Below are positions 45,498 through 54,713 of a stretch of DNA of 64,000 nt, piece after piece; position 1 is the stretch's first letter; every line of letters starts with the position of its first letter. The notes below the pieces were generated by a model that saw only the letters and a list, made by a program, of their open reading frames with translations, was not told the DNA's origin and searched no databases. The stretch covers positions 234,988 through 298,987 of the forward strand of contig NZ_KE383932.1 of the NCBI RefSeq assembly GCF_000422845.1, in the 5' to 3' direction. This DNA comes from Oceanobacter kriegii DSM 6294 (GTDB lineage: Bacteria; Pseudomonadota; Gammaproteobacteria; Pseudomonadales; Oceanobacteraceae). Made by a program: the position numbers and the translations under genes.

Positions 45498-46627
45498 CAA
45501 AGATCGAAATCACCCAGGTCATCGGTGTTGATTTCACTGTCGATGGCGCCCACCAGGTAGGAGCTGATTTCGGATTCCTGTGGTGCAACCTGCACGTTAT
45601 CGCTGTTGAGCCAGGAGTTGATCCACGGCAGCGGGTTGGAGCGGGTTTCAAACAGTGGATCAAAGCCCAGCGCGGCAATACGCTGGTTGGTGATGTATTC
45701 CACGTACTGACACAGGATGTCCTTGTTCAGGCCGATCATGGAGCCGTCCTTGAACAGGTATTCGGCCCATTCCTTTTCCTGCTGGGCGGCGTCGCGGAAA
45801 ATCTCGATGGCGTCGGCGCGGCATTCTTCAGCGATTTCGGCGAATTCCGGATCATCTTTGCCACGTGCCATGATTTGCAGAATGTGCTGGGTGCCGGTCA
45901 GGTGCAGGGCTTCGTCGCGAGCGATCAGTTTGATGATCTTGGCGTTGCCTTCCATCTTGGCGCGTTCTGCGAAGGCGAACGAGCAGGCAAAGCTGACGTA
46001 GAAACGAATGGCTTCCAGTACGTTCACCGACATCATGGTCAGGTATAGGCGACGCTTCAGTTCGCGCTTGCTGACTTCAATGGTTTTGCCATTGACCACA
46101 TGAGTGCCTTCACCCAGCTGCTGGTGCCAGGTGGACAGTTCGATGAAGGAGTCGTAGTACTGGGTGACGGAGATGGCCCGACGGGTAATAAACTCGTTGC
46201 GGGTAATGTCGTCAAAAATGGTCGCCGGGTTCGGCACAATGTTACGCACAATGTGGGTGTACGAACGGCTGTGAATGGTCTCACTGAACGACCAGGTTTC
46301 AATCCAGGTTTCCAGTTCCGGCAGTGATACCACTGGCAGGAAGGCAACGTTTGGAGAGCGGCCTTGCACGGAATCCAGCAGGGTCTGGTATTTCAGGTTG
46401 CTGACGAAGATGTGCTGCTCGTGTTCTGGCAGGTCAAGGAAGTCCTTGCGATCGTTGGTCAGGTCGACTTCTTCCGGGCGCCAGAAGAAGGACAGCTGTT
46501 TTTCGATCAGGTTTTCGAAAATCTTGTGCTTTTGCTGATCGTAACGGGCCACGTTGACCTGTTCGCCAAAGAACATGGGTTGAGCAAAAGTGTCGAATTC
46601 GTTGCGATTGAACGTTGTGTAAGCCAT
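45497..46627 (-). CDS. nrdB: Class Ia ribonucleotide reductase beta subunit NrdB
   Basis: A 376-residue radical-bearing subunit, the same length as E. coli NrdB. Diiron ligands D85, E116 and H119 and the radical Y123 ([12 protein letters not shown]) are present, plus second-half ligands in the EAL(H) segment. ATG 46627 gives [12 protein letters not shown], matching E. coli; an upstream TTG is not supported. The stop overlaps the start of the ferredoxin gene. It lies 160 bp downstream of nrdA on the same strand. Confidence 0.96.
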   Translation of the reverse strand: MAYTTFNRNEFDTFAQPMFFGEQVNVARYDQQKHKIFENLIEKQLSFFWRPEEVDLTNDRKDFLDLPEHEQHIFVSNLKYQTLLDSVQGRSPNVAFLPVVSLPELETWIETWSFSETIHSRSYTHIVRNIVPNPATIFDDITRNEFITRRAISVTQYYDSFIELSTWHQQLGEGTHVVNGKTIEVSKRELKRRLYLTMMSVNVLEAIRFYVSFACSFAFAERAKMEGNAKIIKLIARDEALHLTGTQHILQIMARGKDDPEFAEIAEECRADAIEIFRDAAQQEKEWAEYLFKDGSMIGLNKDILCQYVEYITNQRIAALGFDPLFETRSNPLPWINSWLNSDNVQVAPQESEISSYLVGAIDSEINTDDLGDFDL

Positions 46628-46787
46628 GGGCGCTGTCGTCTCACCTGGCCGATGCTCGGCCAAACTGGTTCAGGTAATAACTAAAAGGAAACCCGCGCAG
46701 GCAGTTGCCGGCACGGGTATCGTGATTTGCTGCCCCATATTGTACAAAGCCTATACATATGGGGGAAGAAGAAGGGCGAACCCTTCA

Positions 46788-49067
46788 TCAGATTTTACAT
46801 GCACCACCGGCGCAATCATCGTCTTCGGCGATAACGGCTTCTTTTTGTGGGTCTTCCATGCCATCACGGGTGTTGTGGTAGTACAGGGTCTTGACGCCAT
46901 TCTTGTAGGCCATCAGCAGGTCTTTCAACAGCTGCTGCATTGGCACCTTGCCGCCGAAACGGGATGGGTCGTAGTTGGTATTGGCTGAAATTGCCTGGTC
47001 GACGAACTTCTGCATGATGCCGACCAGTTGCAGGTAACCGGTGTTGTTCGGAATCTGCCACAGCAGTTCGTAGTTGTTCTTCAGGGTTTCGTAGTCCGGC
47101 ACTACCTGTTTCAGGATACCGTCCTTGCTCTGCTTAACACTGATGTAGCCACGTGGTGGCTCAATGCCGTTGGTTGCGTTACTGATCTGGGAAGATGTCT
47201 CGGAAGGCATCAACGCGGTCAGGGTAGAGTTACGCAAACCGTGGCTGCGAATTTCTTCACGCAGGGCTTCCCAGTCGTAGCGCAGCGGCTCTTCACAGAA
47301 CTTGTCGACTTCAGCCTTGTAGCTGTCGATCGGCAGGATGCCCTGTGCGTAAGTGGTTTCGTCGAACATCGGGCAAGCGCCGTATTCCTTGGCCAGCTTG
47401 GTAGAGGCTTTCAACAGCCAGTACTGGATGGCTTCAAAGGTACGGTGAGTCAGGCCGTTGGCGGAACCGTCGGAGTATTTAACGCCGTTTTTGGCCAAGT
47501 AGTAGGCGTAGTTGATCACACCCACACCCAGGGTACGACGACCCATGGTGGCTTTGAACGCGGCCGGTACCGGGTAGTCCTGGTAATCCAGCAGGCTGTC
47601 CAGAGCGCGAACGATCAGTTCAGACAGTTCTTCCAGCTCGTCCAGTTCGTTAACCTTGCCGAGGTTGAAGGCAGCCAGCGTACACAGTGCGATTTCACCG
47701 CTCTCGTCGTTAACGTCCATCAACGGCTTGGTTGGCAGGGCGATTTCCAGACACAGGTTGGACTGGCGCACAGGTGCTTTTTTCGGATTGAACGGGCTGT
47801 GGGTATTACAGTGGTCGACGTTCTGGATGTAGATACGGCCGGTGCTGGCACGCTCCTGCATCATGCTGGAGAACAGGTCGACAGCCTTGATCACTTTCTT
47901 GCGGATGGATTCATCCTGCTCGTACTTCACGTACAGCTGTTCAAAGCGTTCCTGGTCTTCAAAGAAGGCGTCGTACAGGCCTGGCGCGTCGGATGGCGAG
48001 AACAGGGTGATGTTGCCGTTCTTGATCAGGCGCTCGTACATCAGCTTGTTGATCTGCACACCGTAGTCGAGGTGACGAACCCGGTTTTCTTCAACACCGC
48101 GGTTGTTTTTCAGTACCAGCAGGCTTTCAACTTCGTAGTGCCAGATCGGGTAGAACAAGGTCGCGGCACCGCCACGAACACCACCCTGGGAGCAGGATTT
48201 AACCGCAGTCTGGAAGTGCTTGTAGAACGGGATACAACCGGTGTGGAAGGCTTCACCGCCACGGATCGGGCTGCCCAGAGCACGAATACGACCACCGTTG
48301 ATGCCAATACCGGCGCGCTGGGAAACGTATTTCACGATGGCGCTGGAAGTCGCGTTGATGGAATCCAGGCTGTCACCGGCTTCGATCAGTACACAAGAGC
48401 TGAACTGACGGGTCGGGGTACGAACACCGGCCATGATTGGTGTTGGCAGTGACAGTTTGAAGGTGGAAACCGCATCGTAGAAACGTTTTACGAAGTCCAG
48501 ACGACGTTCTTTGTCGTAGCCACTGAACAGGCAAGCGGCGATCAGTACGTACAGGAACTGGGCGCTTTCAAATACTTCGCCGCTGACGCGGTTTTGAACC
48601 AGGTACTTGCCTTCCAGCTGTTTAACTGCAGCGTAGCTGAAGTTCAGGTCGCGGCTGTGATCCAGGAAGGCATCCATGGCCGCAAATTCTTCTTCGGTGT
48701 AGTCGTCCAGCAGGTGCTGGTCGTAGCGCTTCAGTTCAACCAGCTTGCGTACGTGGTCGATCAGGCGTGGCGGCTCGTATTGGCCGTAGGCTTTTTTGCG
48801 CAGGTGGAAAATGTTCAGGCGGGCGGCCAGGTACTGGTAGTCAGGCGCTTCGTCAGAAATCAGGTCGGCGGCGGCCTTGATCAGGGTCTCGTGGATCTCG
48901 GACGTCGGCATGCCATCGTAAAATTGCAGATGTGCGCGCAGCTCCACCTCGGACACGGACACATTATGCAGTCCGTCCGCCGCCCAGGTCAGGACCTTGT
49001 GGATCTTGTCCAGATCCAGGGTTTCCTGTCGACCGTCGCGTTTGGTGACTTTGATAGAGCTGTTCAT
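46788..49067 (-). CDS. nrdA: Class Ia ribonucleotide reductase alpha subunit NrdA
   Basis: A 759-residue catalytic subunit that reduces NDPs to dNDPs. The N-terminal ATP cone (VTKRDGRQETLDLDKIHKVL) for dATP inhibition is present, with the active-site cysteines in SSCVLIEAGDS and NLCLEIALPT, and the C-terminal redox cysteines in DDCAGGACK. ATG 49067 is preferred because it gives MNSSIKVTKRDG like E. coli; frames from upstream Met codons are possible. The preceding non-coding segment holds candidate NrdR and DnaA sites. Confidence 0.96.
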   Translation of the reverse strand: MNSSIKVTKRDGRQETLDLDKIHKVLTWAADGLHNVSVSEVELRAHLQFYDGMPTSEIHETLIKAAADLISDEAPDYQYLAARLNIFHLRKKAYGQYEPPRLIDHVRKLVELKRYDQHLLDDYTEEEFAAMDAFLDHSRDLNFSYAAVKQLEGKYLVQNRVSGEVFESAQFLYVLIAACLFSGYDKERRLDFVKRFYDAVSTFKLSLPTPIMAGVRTPTRQFSSCVLIEAGDSLDSINATSSAIVKYVSQRAGIGINGGRIRALGSPIRGGEAFHTGCIPFYKHFQTAVKSCSQGGVRGGAATLFYPIWHYEVESLLVLKNNRGVEENRVRHLDYGVQINKLMYERLIKNGNITLFSPSDAPGLYDAFFEDQERFEQLYVKYEQDESIRKKVIKAVDLFSSMMQERASTGRIYIQNVDHCNTHSPFNPKKAPVRQSNLCLEIALPTKPLMDVNDESGEIALCTLAAFNLGKVNELDELEELSELIVRALDSLLDYQDYPVPAAFKATMGRRTLGVGVINYAYYLAKNGVKYSDGSANGLTHRTFEAIQYWLLKASTKLAKEYGACPMFDETTYAQGILPIDSYKAEVDKFCEEPLRYDWEALREEIRSHGLRNSTLTALMPSETSSQISNATNGIEPPRGYISVKQSKDGILKQVVPDYETLKNNYELLWQIPNNTGYLQLVGIMQKFVDQAISANTNYDPSRFGGKVPMQQLLKDLLMAYKNGVKTLYYHNTRDGMEDPQKEAVIAEDDDCAGGACKI

Positions 49068-49140
49068 ATAGTTTGCGCCTGTACTCAATTTGTTTTCGAT
49101 CACATCCATGCTCAACAACCGCCGAAATTAGCTTGATTTG

Positions 49141-49411
49141 ACCGGTTTCCAACAGGGGAAACCGGTGTGTACTTGCGTCGTTCAGGTTAGCGAGCCGGAG
49201 AGACCGTGTTGCTGTCAGATCACGGTGTCGGGAAGCGCCTGGACTGCCTCTCCGGCGGGTAACCGGAATATCAGCCGCCCGCAGAAGATCATCGAGTGTA
49301 ACATCTCGATAAGATCCGTTTTTTGCGGTGGATAACAGGTTGGAAGCAAGGGCTGTTTCATATGACGAGGTAGAACTCGGCGACTCCGGGACGCCTAACC
49401 GTGTTGTTAGG
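49141..49411. other. Highly structured leader region upstream of nrdA
   Basis: At least four stem-loops lie here. (1) ACCGGTTTCC (49141-49150)/GGAAACCGGT (49157-49166), 10 bp. (2) GCCGGAGAG plus ACCGTG (49194-49208) pairs with CACGGT (49221-49226) and CTCTCCGGC (49248-49256), 15 bp with a 21-base bulge. (3) GATC-ATCGAG (49287-49296)/CTCGAT-AA-GATC (49305-49316). (4) CCTAAC/GTTAGG (49394-49411). No T-tracts follow them. If nrdA transcription starts near the NrdR-like box, this is a folded 5' leader of nearly 400 nt. No gene is supported here. Rightward DNA to 49778 has no further feature I can name apart from the rstA ribosome binding site. Confidence 0.6.
49327..49335 (-). promoter_or_regulatory. 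DnaA box (one mismatch)
   Basis: Minus strand reads TTATCCACC, one base from the perfect box. It is within the structured leader region, 151 bp from the perfect box at 49478. Confidence 0.4.
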
Positions 49412-49445
49412 AGACACAAGATAATGGGCTCGGGCTGCTGATTCA

Positions 49446-49461
49446 ACCCCATATATTGTGT
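49446..49461 (-). promoter_or_regulatory. NrdR box upstream of nrdA
   Basis: The 16-mer matches 14 of 16 positions of the palindromic NrdR consensus (acaCwAtATaTwGtgt), as I recall it. A second, weaker copy, with the core ATAAATTGTG, is 32 bp away (49478-49493), the three-turn spacing typical of NrdR site pairs. NrdR represses class I, II and III RNR genes when dATP is high. Confidence 0.65.
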
Positions 49462-49477
49462 GTCTCTCAAAACGGGG

Positions 49478-49486
49478 TGTGGATAA
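49478..49486 (-). promoter_or_regulatory. Perfect DnaA box overlapping the second NrdR half-site
   Basis: TTATCCACA on the minus strand is the high-affinity DnaA consensus. It overlaps the weaker NrdR-like site, suggesting competition between DnaA and NrdR at nrdA. DnaA regulation of nrdAB is known in E. coli. Confidence 0.6.
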
Positions 49487-49778
49487 ATTGTGAAAGAATT
49501 GTGTACGTCTCAGGAGTAAGTTGTTGGTGATATTGCAACGATTGCCGCTAGCCCAGTAACGGTGCGGATCGTGTAAAAAGAAACCGCATTTTGTGCTTTG
49601 GTAAGTTTCTGTGCATTCGCTTGACTTTCAGTCTATGGTTACTGAAGAAGCCCTGTTTTGTAACAGAGCAATTCCAATTCAAGGCGGCAGGAACGGTCAG
49701 ATCCACAGAGAGAACGGCCTGGAAGAAGTCGCGCCTTTACGTTAAAAGCTCGGCACGCAACAAACTGCTGGAGATCCA

Positions 49779-50519
49779 ATGGTGAATGAAGCCCCATTGC
49801 ATGATTCTGATGAAAACTGGCGCATCCTGATTGTAGAGGATGATGAACGCCTGGCGGCGCTGACCAAGGACTACCTCGAAAGTAATGGACTGAACGTTGC
49901 TATCGAAGGAGACGGAGCACGCGCCATTGAACGCATTAAATCCGAGCAGCCCGATCTGGTGGTGCTGGATTTGATGTTACCCGGTGAAGACGGTCTGGCA
50001 GTGTGCCGACTGGTTCGCCCACATTACAGCGGCCCGATTCTGATGCTGACCGCCCGAACCGAAGACCTCGACCAGGTGCTGGGTTTGGAGATGGGGGCAG
50101 ACGATTACGTTGCCAAGCCGGTACGCCCGCGGGTGTTGCTGGCACGTATCCGCGCTTTGCTACGTCGGGTTGGTGACGTTGCGGAGCCGGTACGCGAAGA
50201 AGGCAGCCAGGAAAACCGCCTGACCTTTGGCAATCTGGTGGTCGACAGCGCGATGCGGGAAGCCTGGCTCGAAGGTCGCAGTATTGACCTGACCAGCGCT
50301 GAATTCGACCTGCTGTGGCTGCTGTGCAAAAGCGCCGGTCGAGTGCTGACTCGTGAAGAGATTTTTCACCAGTTGCGCGGTATCGAATACGATGGTCAGG
50401 ATCGCTCCATTGACGTACGGGTGTCTCGCATCCGTCCGAAGGTGGGGGACGACCCAATGAACCCGCGCCGGATCAAAACCGTGCGCAGTAAGGGCTATTT
50501 GTTTGTGAAGGAACTGTAA
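49779..50519 (+). CDS. rstA: OmpR-family response regulator (RstA-like)
   Basis: A 246-residue two-domain regulator. The receiver has D64 (VVLDLMLPGEDG) and the VAKPVRPRVLLARI lysine segment. The winged-helix domain has DLTSAEFDLLWLLCKSAGRV and the SIDVRVSRIRPKVGDD recognition segment. It resembles RstA of the RstAB system, which in enterobacteria responds to PhoPQ and other signals; the signal here is unknown. ATG 49779 has a GGAG site. A 28-bp gap leads to the kinase. Confidence 0.88.
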   Translation: MVNEAPLHDSDENWRILIVEDDERLAALTKDYLESNGLNVAIEGDGARAIERIKSEQPDLVVLDLMLPGEDGLAVCRLVRPHYSGPILMLTARTEDLDQVLGLEMGADDYVAKPVRPRVLLARIRALLRRVGDVAEPVREEGSQENRLTFGNLVVDSAMREAWLEGRSIDLTSAEFDLLWLLCKSAGRVLTREEIFHQLRGIEYDGQDRSIDVRVSRIRPKVGDDPMNPRRIKTVRSKGYLFVKEL

Positions 50520-50547
50520 CCGGGTTGATGATCAGGAAAGCACGGTT

Positions 50548-52077
50548 ATGAGTTCAATGTTCATTCGGGTGTACGGCTCTGTGCTGTTGGCCATTGCGTT
50601 GATTTACGGCGCTGGCCAACTGGCCATGATGCTGACAGAAACCACCCGCTCGCATTATTACTGGCAGCAACGGTTCTCGCCGCTGTGGCTGGAGTTGCTG
50701 CCGTCTCCTTTTTCTCCCCTGTCTTCATCTTCACAGACCAGCACCGATGTGGCGGATGCCTATGACTCGGTTTATGGTCAGGCGCAGTCGGTTGGCAAGC
50801 TGTCGTGGCAGTGGTTGTCGCCAGAGGCGTTAGGGGCGTTCAAGCAATATCAGCTGGATCACCGTGGGGTTGCCGTAGCCCCGTCTGCTGAGGCACTGGA
50901 AGTGTGGTTGGCAGACCCCACTGTGGCACCCGATCGGGTGTTGCACATTCGTATGGCCAGCCCACAGGGGCACCATTGGCCAGCCTTGGTCGACTCCCTG
51001 CAAGCGCTGGTGCAAAAGTATCCACAACGGGCAGATGCACTGGTGCAGTGGCTGCCTGAGTTGGTGGGTGACGATGTTCGTATCGCCATCTCGGATCATG
51101 GCACGCTGGAGCGTTTCCGAATCGCTCTGCCTGACGGTCGTTATATTGGTCTGACGCCGGAGCTCGGCTATTGGCGTTTGCAGGCCACTTTGGTGATTTT
51201 GCTGTTCGCGGCCTTATTGCTGGGCGTGGTGATGTACCAACTGGTCAACCAGCTGGAAGGCGGCCTTAAAAATCTCGATCAGGTTACCGGGCGTTTGGCA
51301 CAAGGGCATTTGTCGGCACGGGTGTCGGTCGCCGGTCACGATGCTGTGTCGGGGCTGGGTTGTTCGATCAACAAGATGGCTGACCACATTCAGCGATTGA
51401 TTGGCATTCAGCGGGAAATGCTGCGAGCGGTATCCCATGAGCTGCGCACGCCGGTGGCGCGTTTGCGATTTGGTCTGCAAATCATGGAAGACGATGCCAG
51501 TGACCCGGTACTAGGTAAGCAACTTCGTGGAATGGACGATGACTTGCAGGAACTGGACCAGCTGATTGATGAGATTCTGACTTACGCTCGTTTGGAAGAG
51601 GGTGGTCCCTTACTGGAATTCCAGCTGGTGGATGTACAGGACATTGCCTGGCAGGTGGTGGATGAAACCAATCCATCGGCGCGGGTGAACGTATTGTTTA
51701 TTGAATCCGGCGCCCGCGATACCCGTGGGGAAGTGGAGCCAAGATACATACACCGGGCGATTCAGAATCTGGTGGGCAATGCCTGCCGCTATGCGTCATC
51801 GGAAGTGAATGTGCTGTGCAGTTTCACCGAGGATACGTGTCGGGTCGATGTCGAAGACGATGGCCCTGGTATTCCGGAAGATCAGTGGGGCTCGGTATTT
51901 GAAGCCTTTGCCCGGCTTGACGACAGCCGAACCCGCAGCTCGGGTGGTTATGGTCTGGGGCTTTCCATTGTGCGCCGGATCACCTACTGGCACGGCGGTC
52001 GTGCCATTGTTGGTCGCAGTGACAGTCTGGGCGGTGCCCGTTTCAGTCTGGTGTGGCCTCGCCGCCACACCGAATAA
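50548..52077 (+). CDS. rstB: Sensor histidine kinase (RstB-like)
   Basis: A 509-residue kinase. TM1 (about 7-29), a periplasmic domain of about 180 residues, TM2 (about 212-234), HAMP (about 235-290), HisKA with H297 (MLRAVSHELRTPVARL), and HATPase (NLVGNACRYA, VDVEDDGPGIPE, GGYGLGLSIVRR). It pairs with the adjacent RstA-like regulator. A 9-bp hairpin lies beyond its stop codon, at the end of the convergent metR. Confidence 0.88.
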   Translation: MSSMFIRVYGSVLLAIALIYGAGQLAMMLTETTRSHYYWQQRFSPLWLELLPSPFSPLSSSSQTSTDVADAYDSVYGQAQSVGKLSWQWLSPEALGAFKQYQLDHRGVAVAPSAEALEVWLADPTVAPDRVLHIRMASPQGHHWPALVDSLQALVQKYPQRADALVQWLPELVGDDVRIAISDHGTLERFRIALPDGRYIGLTPELGYWRLQATLVILLFAALLLGVVMYQLVNQLEGGLKNLDQVTGRLAQGHLSARVSVAGHDAVSGLGCSINKMADHIQRLIGIQREMLRAVSHELRTPVARLRFGLQIMEDDASDPVLGKQLRGMDDDLQELDQLIDEILTYARLEEGGPLLEFQLVDVQDIAWQVVDETNPSARVNVLFIESGARDTRGEVEPRYIHRAIQNLVGNACRYASSEVNVLCSFTEDTCRVDVEDDGPGIPEDQWGSVFEAFARLDDSRTRSSGGYGLGLSIVRRITYWHGGRAIVGRSDSLGGARFSLVWPRRHTE

Positions 52078-52110
52078 TCCAAGCGGCGATAGCCTAGCCA
52101 GCTTGGCCAA

Positions 52111-52130
52111 GCCAGCCTGCTCAGGCTGGC
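52111..52130. terminator. Convergent hairpin rstB / metR
   Basis: GCCAGCCTG and CAGGCTGGC form a 9-bp stem with a two-base centre and overlap the metR stop codon. No T-run, so it is a possible bidirectional terminator. Confidence 0.4.
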
Positions 52131-53032
52131 TCAATTCCCTTCAAGCGATCAAAGCAGGTCTCTACGGACAGCTGCAGGAAGTCCTGCATGTAGTTGTCGT
52201 CACATTGATCTTCCCGAATGGCAGCGTACAGGGTTGGCCAGATACCGTCTCCCAACGGCGTGGCGGTCACCAGCTTGCCATCCAGATAGGGTTGCAAAGC
52301 CCAGTTCGGCAAACAGGCGACCCCACGGCCGCTGGCAACCAACTGAATCATCATCAGTGTCAGCTCGGTTTGTCGGGTGCCCGCAGGGGCTAATCCGGCC
52401 GGGCTGAGGAATTTGCTGAAGACATCCAGGCGGTCGGTGTCGATGGGGTAGTGGATCAGGGTCTCAGTGGCCAAATCTTGCGGTTCAATCTGGCTCCGCG
52501 AGGCCAGCGGGTGCTGGTTGGCGACGGCCAGCAGTGACTGGTATCGGAACAGCGGCTGGTAGTGGATGCGAGGGTCTGGCTCAGGGTCGGAAGTGATCAC
52601 CAGATCAATGTCACCACGGGTCAGCGCTGGCAGTGGATCGAAGTGAAAGCTGGTGGTCAGGTCGATTTCGACCTCAGGCCATTGATCCCGAAAGCGATTG
52701 ATGGCGGGCATCAGCCATTCAAAGCAGCTGTGGCATTCAATCACCATGTTCAGGCGGCCGGTTTCGCCGCCAGCCAACTTCTTCAGGTTAAGCTCGGTGT
52801 GTTGCAGCTGGGGTAACACCTGATCGGCGGCATTGAGAATTTCAAGCCCGGCTCGGGTAAAACGCAGGGGGCGCGATTTGCGTACAAACAGGCTGACCCC
52901 CAGACGGTCTTCAAGATCCTTGATCTGGTGCGACAAGGCGGACTGAGTCAGGTGTAGACGCTGGGCGGCTTCCACCAGGCTGCCGCCGTCTCTTAAGGCC
53001 GTTAGTGTGCGGAGGTGTTTGATTTCCAGCAT
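52121..53032 (-). CDS. metR: MetR, LysR-type regulator of methionine genes
   Basis: A 303-residue LysR-type protein. The N-terminal helix-turn-helix (HLRTLTALRDGGSLVEAAQR, LHLTQSALSHQIKDLEDRL) is close to E. coli MetR, as are IECHSCFEWLMPAI and VITSDPEP in the effector domain, where homocysteine binds. Known role: activates metE, metH and glyA-type genes, represses itself. The palindrome TGAA-N5-TTCA at 53038-53050, matching MetR sites, lies 5 bp before its ATG. The upstream gene is the Aer-like receptor on the same strand. Confidence 0.93.
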   Translation of the reverse strand: MLEIKHLRTLTALRDGGSLVEAAQRLHLTQSALSHQIKDLEDRLGVSLFVRKSRPLRFTRAGLEILNAADQVLPQLQHTELNLKKLAGGETGRLNMVIECHSCFEWLMPAINRFRDQWPEVEIDLTTSFHFDPLPALTRGDIDLVITSDPEPDPRIHYQPLFRYQSLLAVANQHPLASRSQIEPQDLATETLIHYPIDTDRLDVFSKFLSPAGLAPAGTRQTELTLMMIQLVASGRGVACLPNWALQPYLDGKLVTATPLGDGIWPTLYAAIREDQCDDNYMQDFLQLSVETCFDRLKGIEPA

Positions 53033-53037
53033 ATCTA

Positions 53038-53050
53038 TGAACTACTTTCA
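53038..53050 (-). promoter_or_regulatory. MetR binding site at metR
   Basis: TGAACTACTTTCA is a perfect TGAA-N5-TTCA palindrome, the established MetR half-site arrangement. Its place over the start region of metR suggests autorepression. Confidence 0.7.
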
Positions 53051-53079
53051 TGATCTCATCTGGAGCCCATGATAAGGGT

Positions 53080-54630
53080 TCAGGTTGTTTCCTGAAAGCG
53101 GTGAACAATGCTGGCTTGTTCCTGCGATACATTGGCTGCCGTCTGACAACTTGCGTGCATATTGTCGGCCATGACACCGGCCTCATCCGACAGCCTGCGC
53201 AGCTCCATGATGCTGTCCTGAATTTGATGCACGGCGTCGTTTTGCTCGTCGGACAACTGGCTGTTGCGATTGGCACTGGCACTGATGCTGTCGAGGGCCA
53301 GACGGATGTCCATAAACACTTCATTGACCGACGACGCCTTGGTAAGGGTTTCCTGCAGCGACGCCTGGCCTTCGCTGATGGCACCAACGGCGTTATCCGC
53401 TTGCTGGTTGAGGCCATCGACAATTTTTTGAATTTGGCCGGCCGATTCCTGGGTGCGCTTGGCCAGATTTCGTACTTCGTCAGCAACCACGGCAAACCCA
53501 CGGCCTTGTTCACCGGCGCGGGCCGACTCAATAGCGGCGTTCAGTGCCAGCAAGTTGGTTTGTTCGGCAATGTCGGTAATGGCCTTGAGGAAACTGCTGA
53601 CCGCCTGAATTTCGGTGGCCAGCAAGCCAATGGCTGACGAGGTGTCACTGAGTTTGCCGTTCAGGGCACTGGTCTCAGACACCATGCCCTCAACCTGAGT
53701 GATGCCACGACTGGAAATATCAACGGCGTTGGCAGTGCCTTGCTGGCTGTCATTGGACGCTTGCTGAATGGCCGCGGCGTTGTCTGAAATGCGTTGGGTG
53801 CTGTCTTCTACCTGAGCGGTGAAGGTGTGCTGTTTGTGAACGCTGTCGCGGGTGCTGCTGGCGCGTTCGAGGGTTTGCTTGCCAATGTCCTGCAAGGATT
53901 CGGTATTCTGTGAGATCCGAACCAGAGTGGTTTGCAGTTTGCGCTTCTGGGCGATTTGGGCAAATTCCACCGCACCTTCAAGATTGTGTTTGCCAGTGTA
54001 AATCCACGCCATGGTGGGGTTGTTGATAATCTGTCGAGCTTTACCCAGCAATGACTGATTGCGCTGACGTTGCACCAGTATTCCGACGGCTCCAAACAAA
54101 CTCAGTGCAGCTGACAGCCAAAGCGGGGACGCACCAAGCCATGGCAGCACAGCGGTTGCTGCCAGCGCCAGGTACACCAGATGGTTAGGGTCAAACAAGG
54201 TGTTGGCGGCGGTGACGGAGCGGCCTTTCTTCATACGTTGATAGGCGTGTTCAGCCCGTGCGACTTGCTCCCGGCTGGGCTTTACCCTTACCGATTCATA
54301 ACCTATGGTGGAGCCTCCACTGTATACCGGCGTGACATAGGCATCGACCCAGTAATGGTCGCCGTTTTTACAGCGGTTTTTCACCAGCCCGAGCCAGTGC
54401 TCGCCGCGTTTGAGGGTTTGCCACATGTCGTCAAAAGCGGCTTCCGGCATGTCGGGGTGACGTACCAGGTTATGGGGGCTGCCAATCAGCTCATCCATCG
54501 AAAAGCCACTGATGCGTACAAAGTCGTCGTTACAGTGGCTGATCATTCCCTTGGTATTGGTGGAAGAGACCAGGTGCTGGTGTTCCGTCAGGAGGATTTC
54601 CTTGTCGGTAATGGGCTGGTTGTTACGCAT
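53080..54630 (-). CDS. Aer-like PAS-domain chemoreceptor
   Basis: A 516-residue methyl-accepting-type receptor. PAS domain (about 10-115) with the Aer-like N-terminus ([20 protein letters not shown], then [18 protein letters not shown]); TM segment about 155-190; cytoplasmic signalling domain with the hairpin core [19 protein letters not shown]. No periplasmic loop is predicted, as expected for a FAD-binding energy/oxygen sensor. It feeds the CheA/CheW system encoded upstream. It is divergent from the GGDEF gene. Confidence 0.92.
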   Translation of the reverse strand: MRNNQPITDKEILLTEHQHLVSSTNTKGMISHCNDDFVRISGFSMDELIGSPHNLVRHPDMPEAAFDDMWQTLKRGEHWLGLVKNRCKNGDHYWVDAYVTPVYSGGSTIGYESVRVKPSREQVARAEHAYQRMKKGRSVTAANTLFDPNHLVYLALAATAVLPWLGASPLWLSAALSLFGAVGILVQRQRNQSLLGKARQIINNPTMAWIYTGKHNLEGAVEFAQIAQKRKLQTTLVRISQNTESLQDIGKQTLERASSTRDSVHKQHTFTAQVEDSTQRISDNAAAIQQASNDSQQGTANAVDISSRGITQVEGMVSETSALNGKLSDTSSAIGLLATEIQAVSSFLKAITDIAEQTNLLALNAAIESARAGEQGRGFAVVADEVRNLAKRTQESAGQIQKIVDGLNQQADNAVGAISEGQASLQETLTKASSVNEVFMDIRLALDSISASANRNSQLSDEQNDAVHQIQDSIMELRRLSDEAGVMADNMHASCQTAANVSQEQASIVHRFQETT

Positions 54631-54713
54631 TGTGAGGACTCGAGCCGCTGTCTTTACTACACTATAGACAAGGGTTCATCGGTTGCCTGCCAGAGGCGGG
54701 AAAAGGACGTTAT

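Noticed and set aside
48964..49470. 168-codon minus-strand frame across the nrdA leader
   Set aside because: Overlaps the nrdA start in another frame, no ribosome binding site, no family resemblance; the region's inverted repeats fit RNA structure better.
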